From: Pseudopithomyces maydicus
Taxonomy: Eukaryota; Ascomycota; Dothideomycetes; Pleosporales; Didymosphaeriaceae
Direction: 5' to 3'
Assembly: GCA_026873275.1 (NCBI GenBank)
Contig: JANTUC010000003.1
Coordinates: 1,674,001-1,738,000 of the forward strand
Length of the DNA: 64,000 bases
In this document: piece by piece, positions 22,184 through 34,215 of the stretch
How the letters are laid out: each line of letters begins with the position of its first letter
Numbering within the stretch: position 1 is the stretch's first letter
Notes under the pieces: generated by a model
The model's database searches: none
Told to the model about the DNA's origin: nothing
What the model saw: only the letters and a program-made list of their open reading frames with translations
Made by a program: the position numbers and the translations under genes

Positions 22184-23002
22184 ATGAAAGTAACTTTAAA
22201 AAATCTGCTTATTCCATACGAGTCCCGCAAAGGTATATTGCAACAGCTTTCTGCGTGGGATGTTGCCAAGTTGGACCTCTATCTAGGCGGCATTTTGGAC
22301 GAACAGGAGCGTAAGGCTTACCTAAACCCGATTCGAGATATATTCTATGATGTGGCCGAGCTGAACAGCTTGCTAAAGGGTGGGATGAAACTGGTACTTC
22401 TAGGGAATGACATCTCTCATCTTTATAGGAGGCTAAAAGATCCTGGGCGATATGCTACGAGCACAAACAGGAGTAAACGCCTTCACCTCTATCTTCTAGG
22501 CATATTTCCAGTTCAGTTGGAAGAAAAATATTTGCTCGATAGGATGATTAAGTTCTGCCTATACAACGATGCCCATCCAGCTCGTGTTCATTACGACAAA
22601 GCGGTGTTCAAGGTGATCCAGAGCCAGCGTCCAAACGGAGCGTTTTTGACAAGCTTTGGAGTACCCATTCGCGAAGGACGGATCGAAGACCGAGGATTTT
22701 GGCATACTTGCCATGAAGTCCCTGAAAGATCTTTAAATCTCAAATTGTATGTCCCATGCTTTAGAGACAGATGGTTAGGAGAAGCTAGCCTAGGGCTATC
22801 AGAGCTGTCGAGAATTTCTGGGCATACTCTAAATTTCTGTAAATTGCAAACTGTGTGGGCCCTTATGTGCATCTATGCTCGAAGGTATACACTCGAGGGC
22901 GCTATGAGCGGAGAAGGAGAGCGAATGGCGCAAGCAGGCTCTGTACAAATGTCTCTGTCGATCCGATTCCCATACACAAAACATGTTTTAAGGATTATCT
23001 AG
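22184..23002 (+). CDS. F-box-like protein of unknown target
   Basis: A single exon of 272 residues from ATG 22184. The N-terminal ~45 residues (LLIPYESRKGILQQLSAWDV, then AKLDLYLGG) resemble an F-box: a Pro/Ile-rich start, an ILQQLS helix and a DVAKL turn. F-box proteins link substrates to SCF ubiquitin ligases through Skp1. The rest shows no leucine-rich, WD or ankyrin repeats; it is rich in aromatic and basic residues and reads like the variable C-terminal part of the large fungal families of such proteins. There is no signal peptide or membrane segment. The frame is intact inside an otherwise AT-rich, gene-poor interval. The F-box call is tentative. Confidence 0.55.
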   Translation: MKVTLKNLLIPYESRKGILQQLSAWDVAKLDLYLGGILDEQERKAYLNPIRDIFYDVAELNSLLKGGMKLVLLGNDISHLYRRLKDPGRYATSTNRSKRLHLYLLGIFPVQLEEKYLLDRMIKFCLYNDAHPARVHYDKAVFKVIQSQRPNGAFLTSFGVPIREGRIEDRGFWHTCHEVPERSLNLKLYVPCFRDRWLGEASLGLSELSRISGHTLNFCKLQTVWALMCIYARRYTLEGAMSGEGERMAQAGSVQMSLSIRFPYTKHVLRII

Positions 23003-26000
23003 CGAAAAAGGGTTATATCCTAGAATATAGATAACCTAAGCTAGCCTCTTATTGCTTGCTATATCGGGCCGCAGCTGTATATTTGGTCGTTCGGTACTTG
23101 TGCACGGATACGACTTCCATTCATATTTATCTAATGTGCATCCACGCGTAGCGAAACAACCACCGTAACGGGACAAACCAGCAGTACTTTGACTTTGCAG
23201 CAACAGTAAACCCCCATACGCTTTCATTGTTTATATGCCATCCTTGCGTAACGTGAGAAGATGGCTTCCGAATCGCTAGACCAATACCAATACAAAAAAT
23301 ACGCTCGCATACACGTCTGCCCGCCCGATCCGCAACGTGTTTGTTCTTATAGTGAAAGCGGATCCTATCTAAGATAGGCCACCACTACACTTATAATGAT
23401 GTCACACTTCATAGAGTGCCTTCATACAGACCTGCTAGCCCAACAGAAACGCTGGGAAACCAGTATCAGCCGCAAGGCTGCGAAGGGCGTTCGATTCGTG
23501 TAGGGCTGATCTGCCGATCGGTACTTCCGAGAGAAGCGGCAGCCGAACTTAGTTAGTACGTGATGGCCTGCAGATTTAGCTGTATCCTTACCGTGTAATG
23601 TATCTGCGGTAGCTGACTCTGTGGCTGCGCAGTTGCGCGACGCCGCTTAGTATGTGGCTGTGCGAGCTGTACAAGCGTTCGGATTATCGATGGTTCCGAC
23701 GTGGGATTGGGAGCGGTGATGAAGACAGGGGTAGGTGCTGGTTTAGCCAGCTACGCGCTTCCAGCTTCGAAACCAACGTTAGCCAACTTATAGCTACGAG
23801 TCTAAACGCGGTTCAACGCACAGCAATGCTCACGACATAGTACTGCTACGCCCTCGTCCTCCGGCGCCCGTTGTCGTTCCCTCTCCTAGCCGATAAGACG
23901 ACCCGATCGAGCCCGCCACGTTCTCATGCTTCTCGAGTCCACCAACGCCGATTCCTAGACCAAGCAACAGCGAGCTCTTGCCTTGACTCTTGGGAGGGAA
24001 ATACAGTGCGACGGGAAGAGTGTAGACGGGGTAGGGTGCGGCGGTCCTGGAAATCGAAGCCTGCGCTTCGAAGAGTGGATTCCACCGAGCGTTACTAGCG
24101 AGACGCTGCCGTTGCAAGCGCACATGAGGGTGGAGAGGCGCTGCATGCCTTGGTGATACAGCTGTCGTACGGTCAAACGACGAGCGGCTCCTTGCATGAG
24201 CACTGCAAACTCTGGTGTCGCAGAAAGGTGCTTCAGTCCGACCTCTGGTGGTTTTAAGTGCTAGATTGCTCATGTTCATGAGGGATGAGTACTAGTTAGT
24301 AGCAGAGTTGCGGGTAATGGCTATGCTTGGCGAGAGTCTACACTATCTCGAGCTGCATACATCACTCTTTTCTTCAGCTACATCTACATACCATTGCCTC
24401 CCTTGTTGCCCTGGTGGCGATATCCCATCGCTTTGGTGAAGAAAGATAGGAATAGTCCTTGCAAAGATAGCTGACGCTTACACATAAGGATAGTGGTAGT
24501 CGATACAAGGTGTAGTAGTTAAGAGCTTCTACAGGCTCTCCGGTATGCGCCGGATCCGCAATAGGGAGCTACATTAGGATTCAGTATCAGACCCACTGCG
24601 GGAGCCAGATGACGAATACCTGTGAATTAGAACTAGTTTCTGGGCAGCAAAGGTTGTTTCATTGCTGCGTATTCATATCAGCTAAATTGGCGCCTCCTAT
24701 TGCTGTATTAACCAGCATCTCGATCCTCTTTTGCAGCGACCCATATAACCTATCCTAGTTATAAAGACATGTTGTCTTTGGTGAGAAAATACTGTTGAAG
24801 ACAGCCCAGGAGATCGCGCTGCAGTTAGGCGCAACTACTAGATTGCAATCGGACAGCTAGGCCTTCAAAGGTCGAGCTTGGGAATCAGTAAAGAATTGAC
24901 TTATTTAAGGCACCACTTGCGAAAATCCCTCATCAACCCAATCTCTCAGCACCTTTAAACTCTTGATCAGCCGATATGTCTGCACGGTATTCGCTGTGTT
25001 TCCGAAGGGAATCGAACGGAAGATCTGAATATTCGACACTAGCTTGCGGATGTTCGAACTCGATGAGTGGAGAGCGTTTGAGGGCATAATCCAGGCAAGG
25101 GAGAGCGACCACGCTTTAGATTAAATATCAATAAGTAGAAACACAGTCTGCGAGAGGAGATCAGAGGAATCCGAGACCATTACGACGGGGGAGACGGGAT
25201 CGATTCCTATATCTGTGACTGCTCCGCTCGCAGCATCTGGCCACCTCTCCCGCGGCTCTTCCGTCGACCTTGTGTGGCCATCTCCGATTCTAATCGGCAA
25301 GGACATGGCTCTGCTGTTGGCTTCTGGAGCGCAACCGAAGCAAATATACGACCATGTCAAACTAGTCTCAGAGGTGTTTCATTGACTTTACCAAGAATGA
25401 AATGTCGAATAGTCGATATCATTAGCTTACCAACAAAAGGCTGGTATTTGAAAGATATCTTGAGGTTATCGTAACTCTCCGGTGCAGAGATGCCTCTGGT
25501 CTAACAGCACTCATAGCTCTCAGGCCAAAATTCCTGCGCTTGCAAGATGCTAGTGTTAGTACGTGGTTGAGCACAATCCAAAAGTCCTCTTTGATCATAG
25601 ACTGCATCGTATTAAAGTTAGTTTTGACCTATGATATCAGCGATAAGCTTGACACGAGGTTCATGTGAGAAAGGAAAACACCGCGCCACTTGCACGCATG
25701 AACCGCGCCCCGGTCCTTCAGCCTGATCATGTAACAAGAATATGCATATTCGCTCTCTAAGACAGACTTATCAGAACACTCAACTACTTCCTCAATCTCC
25801 TCTAGTTGACAATAAAGAAAGACATGACTGGTAATCTAACGTTTCATCACTCTGTTAAGATGAATAGAAGCAATGGTGGAATGTAAGTTATGCAGCCTTG
25901 TTCGAATCAATGGAAATGGTAAAGCGGTGCTTAAGTTGGGTGTTTCTTTCATTCTACTAACTAATATTAGTTGCTTTGCAATAAACAAAAAAAGAATTTA

Positions 26001-26080
26001 CCCTTAGTATCCTACTACCCAATCCGTGTGCAACTGCGCTTTTCTCAGTACAACGCAAACGCTTCCTTCCGACAGCGCAG
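23003..26080. other. Gene-poor stretch with gene fragments
   Basis: No intact gene is supported. A 149-codon minus-strand frame (23830-24279) is listed separately. At 24905-25360 (minus) two frames in the same phase are separated by one TAA, and a GTAAGC donor-like site lies near 25439. They may be parts of a decayed gene, but no domain was recognised and the exon phases do not join cleanly. Confidence 0.35.
23830..24279 (-). pseudogene. Possible gene fragment, related sequence at 28213-28300
   Basis: A 149-residue frame starting MNMSNLALKTTRG and ending in a Gly/Ser-rich stretch. There is no signal peptide or known domain. About 90 bp (23860-23950) resembles 28213-28300, including CTCCGGCGCCCG and CCGATCGAGC, so both appear to be remnants of one duplicated sequence. 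Whether this copy is expressed is unknown. Confidence 0.25.
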
Positions 26081-27676
26081 CTACCCGAATGCAATCCAGC
26101 TGATTCCGGCACCGTAACATAGACTATCTTCCCATGAATTTACATTCCAGCGAAACCCAGCCTCGGTCACGTCGCTCGGAAAAGCCTTGAATCGAACATT
26201 CCTTGATGCATCAAAATCTAGACGGCTAATAGCAGTATAGACTTTCGGGATCTTGTCAAAAGCACCATTGAACGATACTTTGCGGCCATTGATATGCTCC
26301 GCAGGGAACCATCTCTTGAAATAATGTGTGCCATCACTGCCACTGGCGATACCTTCCTTGGACGATTCGTAGGCAATCCAGGTGACCGTGGCGCCATCGA
26401 GTATACTGTCCGCCCACGTGTCGGCATGTATATCAAACCCGTTCTGATCGATTCTGTCTGCATATACCTGAATACGGACGTTATGATCTTTATCCATATC
26501 AAGACCAGAAATCCAGACGACCACCTTAGGTGCTTCCAAGAAAGGCTCCATGAAGTTCACACGCTTTGAATTTGATTTGCCTTCTGGTTTGTCAAGGTCC
26601 CACGTGCCCACTAAAACCTCAAGTTAGCAGAGTTTGAGCTTGATGATGGGACATAGAGTACCTTGATAGTCCGAGTCGCTTCGATTGAACTCTATCCAAG
26701 TCGCACCTCCTGAATACAGCCTAGTGTCGCTCCATGCATCGATGCGGAGCACAAAATTCTGAGGCGTGACACGCTCGACGAATGCTTTCACTCGAAGATG
26801 GTGGGATTCATCAATGTCAAGTTCATTGAGTCCCAGCGCAATATCAGGCTCCGTTGGGTAGGCGGTATTGAACACAACTTGCTTTGTATTCATGGCCACT
26901 GGGGGAACCGATGGGCGAGCCTCGGTTGTACTCCATACGCCAGAAGACCGAGTCTGGAAAGGATACATCATTGCAATGAAGGACTGGTCCCTCGGCGACA
27001 AGACAGTATTCCGCGGCGTACCTTTACCGTCTGTAGTGAAAGAGGCAGGGATACTGTAGAGCATGATGGAACGGTCGTCAAACTCGGATGCCTCTGTTTT
27101 TTGCGCGTTGTGTATGGAAAACAAGTTCTTGTCCACTTTTTGCTTGGTCCAATTGTTTGGAGGTCCTTGGTAGTATGCATAAACTTTGGGCTTGTCCCAG
27201 TTGATCACCACATTTGGATTCGAATGCTCGTGTACGCACCCAAGTGCATGACCAAACTCGTGCAACACAGTCCGAGAAAACTCCTCGTCTCTAGTGTCAT
27301 CATCAAACCAGCCAAAATTCATAGTTGGCTCATCCGGTTTGTACTTTTTGCAGTTCGTGCCAATAGCGGACGAAGATCCTTTTCCCATGTCAAACGATAT
27401 CCGTATATCAGGTGTCCTTTCTGCTGTCGCATAATCGACAAAGCGGAAATCGACGTTGGCGAATCGCTCCCATTGTTGAGCATAGAATACGACCTTCTTC
27501 CGAACCTTGACGCTTCCACCACGGAGAAACGAAACTAAGATGCGTTTTCCATTTGGCCAAAATGTTTCCATTGGCATGGTAAGGCTGCTGGCTTCAGAAG
27601 GTGACGACAGTAAGTTGGTTCCCGGGGCATCTTCCGGCAGATGTGTAGTACAGACTTCAATCTTCGACAGATCCAT
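26081..27676 (-). CDS. Astacin-like zinc metalloprotease with H-type lectin modules
   Basis: Exons 26662-27676 and 26081-26610 (intron 26611-26661, GTACTC donor, GCTAAC branch) encode 514 residues. Residues ~36-235 are a metzincin protease. The zinc motif HEFGHALGCVHE lies at 139-150, with H139, H143 and H149 as likely zinc ligands, E140 as base, and a Met-turn (SIMLYSIP) downstream. The C-terminal half holds three ~85-residue repeats with alternating patterns such as NELDIDESHHLRVKAFVERV, SGLDMDKDHNVRIQVYADRI and SRLDFDASRNVRFKAF. Each ends in W-x-A/E-F/Y-like strands, as in H-type lectin domains, which bind sugars. No signal peptide is visible, so secretion is uncertain or non-classical. 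The start chosen is the first true ATG. Confidence 0.85.
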
Positions 27677-29191
27677 AGGGCCACAGTGTCTGTACAACGA
27701 AAGATAAAGAGTAACAAAGAGGGTGAAGTCTTTTAACTCAACTAAAAGCTTTCACATACAATATCGGTGCTTAACCCACAAATAGCTGTTTGCTGGTGTT
27801 TAGCAGCTATTTATAAGTTTTTAGACACATAAGAATCTAAAATAAAGGTACAATGATACAACTATGACGTTTTCACCCACTAGTAGAAGTATCAGAACAC
27901 GAAATCATGCAAGGGATACCATCTTAGATGCACAGTGGCATCTACTCCTACTCACAAAAAGAAGGTCTGGTAATGTCACACGATGGTTTTCAGAGCCTGT
28001 ATCTTTGACTGGTAGCAAATAACGATGGGATGTAACAGGGCAATGCACGCTCCCTGACGGTGGGCTTTTGCCAGAAAAAAATGCCTCCTAATCTGCCCGG
28101 TTAAGTGTTTAGTTTTCACCAAACATTACGCTCTCACCTGATCTCGGGGTGGGATTTGGAGACCCGAAATATTGCTTAGCAGAAGCTAGGCCCGCAAACA
28201 TCACCATACCATGGAGCTCCGGCGCCCGCCATTGCTTCCGACCGAAGAGGTGATCCGATCGAGCTCACCACATCCTCGTAGCACTCGATCAGACCCACTT
28301 GCCGAAGTGTAGGTCTTCATCTCCGGAGCCGTCATCCTCTGTCTTATCAATTAACGCATCCCTGCCGAGGGCATCTGAAGATCTCTAATGTTGTGAGTAT
28401 ACTATAGACCACCAATCCAGTAGCAATTAGGAGAACCATTTGGCTTTGTTCAGCCACACAATTACTGCACAGGTCAGGTGTAGACCCATGGCGTAAAAAC
28501 CTTTGGAGTTGGACTTGAGTTGGAGTAAAAGATTGTAATGTAATGTGGCGTGGGATCCATTGAGGCTAGACTCGTAAAGTTCCTATCGTAGGAATGTGAT
28601 CTTAGAGATTCTGTCAAACACAACTATAGAAGCTTCAGTCTTGCCGATTCGCGTCCTTGATCAACTAATAAGTAAAGGTAAGCGCTGAAAAGTGCATGTA
28701 AGCCTACATTTTGGTCACTGTGGCGGAGGAATGAGCGAGCTCACCGGTTCAGGTGCGGTGGTCTAATGTGCTGCGGCTCGGATCCCCAAATCCGATAAAC
28801 TATAGATTCAAATCCGTCTATGCTGCACGCTATCTACTGATAATCTTGCATTGTACAAGTTTTCCCGCTTTCTACCAAGGTATTGGGTCAGGACCCGCCT
28901 AGTTCACTGCATCATCCCGGACGGCTTTTCCATCTAGCGAGGGATTTCCTCTGGTCCAAGACATTTTCCCTTTGCGTCGCCGGCCCCCTCACTTGGTTTC
29001 TAGACGTAATCAATCTAACGTCTCTACGTACCGAGAGAACGAGCATGTATCGTGGGGTGGTCACTAAGCCCGTGCGCGTAGCAGGCCATATATACCTGAC
29101 ATACACGTTTTGGCGAAGACCAACGGCCTTCTCTACTTCTTGTGCAAACCCGAATCTCCTCCACCATCCGCTTAATTCTCTTTCTCTTACC
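27677..29191. other. Intergenic, relic fragments only
   Basis: The interval holds the sequence at 28213-28300 that resembles 23860-23950, and a tRNA-like but mispaired stretch at 28753-28828 (rejected as a tRNA gene). No open frame with a convincing domain was found. The final ~300 bp is the likely promoter of the secreted protein gene. Confidence 0.4.
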
Positions 29192-30231
29192 ATGCGAGCC
29201 ATCGCCAAGCCGCTTCTAGGGCTGGCTCTGTTCTTTGGGCGCCTCCAAGCTCAAACGCCGTACGAGGCGCTATGCAATTCGCCGCCCGTCCAGCCAGAAG
29301 AGCTTGGGCCTGGTGTCGCAGCGACATACCGGTGCGACCATGCGTTTTACACGGATGACTGGACTGGTGATGCTACTTTTGCTGGAACACCGAAGGCATG
29401 CGCTCTGCAATGCGCTCGGTGGTCGTCCGAAGGTCGTTGCGGCTGGCAAAAGAACGCATGCTACAGATACAAGGCTGGCAGAGACTCTGATGCAAGACTC
29501 GGAAGCATCACGATTGAAATTCGGAAGTCTAATGACGCTGTTAATCCTTCTTCTGGTCCGGGGAAAACATCAGAGAAACAGTGTTTCAGTGATCTGGATG
29601 CTTGCAACGCGGCAAAAAGCACTAACAACCAAGAACTCGAGCAATGCCGTGCGGATCGGAAACAGTGCACTGCTCTTATTGAAGCGCAGGATGCGAGCTG
29701 CGAGGCGAAACAGGTAGCGCTCAACGGCAAAATCACGAAGTGCAACGCAGACGCTGTTGCAAAAATCAAGGATCTTCAGGATAGATTAGATCGTCATGTT
29801 AATTGTACGTATAATTTGCAAAGAGAACACATCACAGCTCGTATCTGATCACTCCCGAATCCTGCAGGCGATATCACCCATGGAAAGTCTACGACAAACT
29901 TGGTACATCATATTCGATCTATATGCCAAAATGTACTAACATGGGCCATAGCACGTTAATAAAGGTTGTATATTCATTGATGGCAACAATGTGTGCGCGC
30001 CAAAATTTCGGAGCATCAACGGTGGCAGCGCTAGGATCGAAGCCAAACTGGACCAGGCCAAACACTGCTTCGTTACTTTCAATTGGCCTTCTAACTACGG
30101 TGATATCTACTACGGTGCCGACAACTGTCTTTATGATTCTAAGAGTATGTTGAGTCCCTGCTCTCTGTAGAAGAGCGTGGATAGCTGACTACGATTAAGG
30201 CCAGAAAATCAACGGCCAGTGCTGCCGTTAA
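29192..30231 (+). CDS. Secreted cysteine-rich protein with a coiled-coil stalk
   Basis: Exons 29192-29804, 29868-29902, 29952-30144 and 30200-30231 give 290 residues. The short exons are supported by GT/AG ends, branch sites (TACTAAC, CTGAC) and continuous frame. A signal peptide (MRAIAKPLLGLALFFGRLQA) is followed by a Cys-rich domain (residues ~25-105, with PKACALQCARWSSEGRCGWQ) like a PAN/apple-type fold. A ~85-residue helical stalk with regularly spaced cysteines follows (residues ~115-205). A C-terminal Cys-rich part contains KGCIFIDGNNVCAP and ends in GQCCR. The whole is probably extracellular and disulphide-bonded, perhaps multimeric through the stalk. It resembles the WSC/stalk protein at 38391 in plan. 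Function unknown. Confidence 0.75.
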
Positions 30232-31359
30232 AGGCTCCGTATAGGACACTTGATTTGCTGTGTAAGCGTGGCTAAGACAAATGGATATGCTACGGAGGGT
30301 GAAGGATTGCTTACTGGAGTCACTCATTTTTACCCTATCACATTCTATATGAAAGACGATACAGAATCGATATCTTTCTGGAGAAACGCCTGGAATAGAC
30401 TAATCTTTCATTCCTCTTTTGCTCAGCGAAATCCTCACATGAGTCTACAAATGTTATGCAGTGTACTTGTTTACTAATCCTAAGCTTACTATAGTTGTAA
30501 CTCTGGCAGAACGTGTAGAATATCCTACCTAAAGGTTGGCAATACACACTCGCCCAACGTCAAATCTCACTGCGTCTCTTCCATGGTGGACCTATTTGAT
30601 GCTATTAAGCGGAGGTACGATGTCCCATTCGTCACATCCATGACTCTTATTGCACGCCCATCGTTGAAGAAGATTGTTAACTGCAATGTTTTGCGCCTGC
30701 CGTTGACTAGGTGTGCGCAAATATGGTGACAGCTCTAGTTTATCTTACCCTGTTTCGTATGTGCGGGGGAGAATGCGCGGCTTTAATACTAGGATGTCCT
30801 GCGGTGAGGAGAATGCCGAGAGCAGCGATCAATTTGTGAGAACCAGCAAGGCTGCGTACGCTCCAGCAAATCGATATCGAGACCGTCCTTCGCAATCTAC
30901 TTCGAACAGGCGACTACGCGCCTATGCTGAGGTGCAATGTAGCGAAGACACCGGCGGAGAGTCCATCATACATCGATAGAATCGCATACAGACTCCGGAA
31001 GTGGGCAGGCTTCAGGGTGGAATGGCAGCAAAATGAGCGGAAAACAAGCCCACCGCATAGATCAGACTTGTGCGAAGGCTGCAAGAGGGGCATTTGTGAG
31101 CAGAGAAATGGCTGAGACTATTAGCTACTGGTAATTGAAGGGCGAGAGAGCAATGCTTCCATACCCTAGTGGCTATGGCTTTGCGAGAACGAGTTCGATT
31201 GATATGGTGGACACGCCCCATTTAGTCCAGATATTGAACATCTTTAGCATATCCTCTTGGGAACTTTTTCTCCCCGACAGGCCATTCCACAATCGAGCCT
31301 TCGCCCACCCATCAAGTCATCATTATTGCTACAATCGAGACCTCGCGTCGATAGGCTAT
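30232..31359. other. Decayed interval upstream of the NRPS remnant
   Basis: Only short, interrupted frames occur. Some text just upstream of 31360 can be read as the end of an adenylation domain after frame changes, so older NRPS sequence probably extended to the left. No gene is supported. Confidence 0.35.
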
Positions 31360-33243
31360 TGAAAACCACGTGCAGAGCTGTATACCCGAGGCACAACATG
31401 TCGCCGTCGAAAGCATTTACCTTACGTATCAAAAAGACAAAGCTACATTGGCTACCTTTTTACATATCCCCATGACAGATGAGAATACGGGCAAATGTCG
31501 GACTGTCGGGGTGATTAATTGTCTCGACACAGCGGTGCATGTAGTGATCCCCGCAGATGCAGCGGAGTATTTGGTGGAGCGGCTGCCGCACTATATGATA
31601 CCTACAGTCTTCTTCCAAATCCCAAAATTTCCGGTCACTACATCAGGCAAAACAGACCGGAAGTCATTACGCAGCTTAGGTGCTTCGCTCTCAGCGCAGT
31701 AGCTTGCAGACATGCGGACGGCCAGCCAGGAACATAAGCGCAGGCCCGAAACAGAAGTTGAGCGAAAGCTGCAAAAACTATGGGCTCAGGTACTCAACAT
31801 TGAATCCGACAGTATCGGTCTTGACGACAATTTCTTCTCTTTAGGAGGCGATTCCATCACCGCCATGCAGGTATCTTCAGGTGCTCGCCATCTTCAATTG
31901 CATATCTCGGTGGGTGATATATTCAGCATGAACAATATTTCTCTTCTTGCGCGTCGTATTTCATCACCAAAATCATCAGATATAAATTTGGATCCGGAAG
32001 ATCCAGTCGATGTACAATTTGATCTAGCACCCATTCAGGATCTATATCCTGGGCGTTATGCTACGGATACATCTAATCTGGATCAACACTTCGTGTTCGA
32101 GCTTTCCCAAAGATTCTCCTTTAACTCCATGACCGGGGCACTAAGGACTCTTGTCAAGCGGCATTCCATGCTCAGAGCTCGTTTCAAAAAGTCAGGAAGC
32201 AGATGGCAACAGCTTATAACTAATGATGTAGACAAATCTCTTACTGTCCATCATTTGATGCCTGGAGATGAAGCGGAGACAAGAGATTCGCTACTCAATA
32301 ACCGCCGCAGTTTGGACATCGAAAACGGGCCATTTCTATCAGCAGTCTTGCTAGAAGGAGAAATAAAGCAGCGTTTATTTATCGCTGTTCATCATTTGGT
32401 AATTCATCTCTTCTCATGGCGTGTATTCGTCGGAGAACTAGAGACTCTGCTTCTCGGAAAATCACTTGTACCTCTTCACTCGGTCAATTTCCAGAAGTGG
32501 CGTGCACTCCAGGCTAAGGACGTTGAAGAATCGACAAACTCTTGTCATGAAGCGACAATGAGCCCAGCCGTGAATCCGCTGGCATATTGGTGCATTCAGC
32601 CGAATTCTTCTCTGGAAGTCATTATTGAGAGTTTCACGCTCGACAGCAAGACGACTACTGAACTCTTCGGAAGCTACAACAAAACGCCCCAAACCCATCC
32701 ATAGAGCTTATGATTGCAGCTCTGATCCACTCGTTTGCCCTTACCTTTCTGGATCGCGAACCTCCAGTGGTGTTCAATGAGACTCATGGTCGCGAGCCAT
32801 GGAAAAACAACATCGACCTCTCGCAAACTTTGGGGTGGTTTACTAGCATGTTTCCTATCCAAGCTTATGCTTACAATCGTCACAGCCTGCTTGATACGAT
32901 CCTCGAAACGAAAAAAAGTGCGCGAAGTTTCAAGCAGAACGGTCGTTCCTGGTTCGTATCTCACTTTGCTATTGAAAGCACCATCAGGAAATTTACCTCC
33001 ACTTTCCCTGTTGAGCTAATCTTCAATTACCAAGGCATCTTCCAGCAGTTCGAGCGTGATGAATCACTTTTCAAAGCCCAGGTTATCTCGGACGATGATG
33101 GTTTCGAGAAAACAGCAGATACTTTTCAGTTCTCTTATTTCACTGTAACATTTACGGTGCAGGAGAACTGCGGACATGTAACGTTCTTGTATGGCAAACC
33201 TACTCAGTACGGAGAGCGAATCCAGGCTTGGATCAGCAAATAG
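31360..33243 (+). pseudogene. Non-ribosomal peptide synthetase remnant (A end, T, epimerisation-type domain)
   Basis: Three frames align end to end as the C-terminal part of an NRPS module. 31370-31702 is the adenylation subdomain tail (LPHYMIPTVFFQIPKFPVTT, then SGKTDRK). 31712-32704 holds a thiolation domain (DDNFFSLGGDSITAMQ, with the phosphopantetheine serine in GGDS) and the first half of an epimerisation/condensation-like domain. 32710-33243 holds its second half (GREPWKNNIDLSQTLGWFTS; ELIFNYQGIF). The active-site motif reads HHLVIHLFSWR, with His where the catalytic Asp is expected. A one-base shift near 32700 and the missing 5' region make it non-functional. Downstream traces (33240-33740) look like a further decayed linker and C domain. 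Confidence 0.8.
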
Positions 33244-34163
33244 GAAAGAACGTTTTTGGATATGCCAAGTTTCCTTTGTATCGCACAAGCTTCAAGCGAT
33301 TGAAGATGAATTTGAGTTTCACAAAACTGTACCAAAGATCTATTGGTTACTTTCATTCTTTTTTATTCTCGTAGTTCCGTTCTAGTTAAATTGCTTTGCT
33401 ATACGATAATAGCGGAACAAAGCTACGGATGCATGCTTTTTTCTATCCGACATCTCTGGGCTCCACGTAAAGCTTCGCGCGTTCAATTCAAGTTAAAGAG
33501 TCATGAAGGAAATTCGCATATGTATTCTCTGCTGGAAACTAGATCGCAGTCAAACGGGCTGGATGCACTTTCTGTGTGAAGCGAGCCTCCTTGCCTGAAC
33601 CTCTGTGTATCGCTTTCAGCTGGCTCCGAATCGTATCCTTGACGCTGTCGATGAACAGCTCAACTCCACCGGTCTGGATACAGAAAGAAAGACTAAGGTT
33701 TCTGCAATGTATTCCTATCTACCCAAGTCCTGTAATTAACAATAATTTCTGTAGTATCTGAGATTCACCTGCCTTTCACGAATCCTAATAATGCATCATC
33801 CTGCTGAAACATGTGTTCTATTTAATCGTACTCCCCTCAGCAAGCTGAAACTCCATCCACAGGTCTTGCCTGTTGTGCCGTCCGGTCTGTCGTTACTTGA
33901 AGAGCACGAGCACTCGTGGAAATTGCGGGGACTATCTTTTCGTCAGTCGATGGCGGCGTCAGGGGCCTTTCTGTGAAATCCGAAGGCGGTGTGGTTTTTC
34001 TCCTGTGTCACAGAGGTCCAGGATGTAGATATCGCCGTATGGTTTACCATATTGTTAGGCTATGCGTATTGTTGCAAAAAAGGGTTGGGTCAGGGAGACC
34101 ATGAGCCTGCAGAGCGCCTTACTACACTTTTTATCAACAATCTCGTTCTTATTGCCATCAACG
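33244..34163. other. Decayed interval, NRPS traces then unassigned
   Basis: Short frames in 33240-33740 can be read as an NRPS inter-domain linker with stops. 33740-34160 shows no recognisable gene. The interval ends at the terminal-repeat copy at 34164. Confidence 0.35.
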
Positions 34164-34215
34164 CAAGGTCACGGCAGGAACGGGTCGGCCATATTTCTGT
34201 CAGTGGTGGCCCCCT
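34164..34215 (+). repeat. Terminal-repeat copy, outer end facing left
   Basis: The sequence starts CAAGGTCACGGCAGGAACGG and continues through GTCGGCC to GTGGTGGC. It matches the outer end of the dispersed terminal-repeat family at 42929, 47130, 58723 and 59062. It pairs in inverted orientation with 35262-35379. It overlaps the last codons of the F-box/ankyrin gene. Confidence 0.7.

Noticed and set aside
24905..25607. Three-exon minus-strand gene
   Set aside because: A good GTAAGC donor exists, but the phases of the flanking frames do not match and one in-frame stop remains; left as unresolved fragments.
28753..28828. tRNA-like stretch with a box B-like GATTCAAATCC and 7-bp pairable ends
   Set aside because: The T arm does not pair in standard register, box A is poor, and the anticodon loop length is wrong. 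At best a decayed leucine-type tRNA relic.
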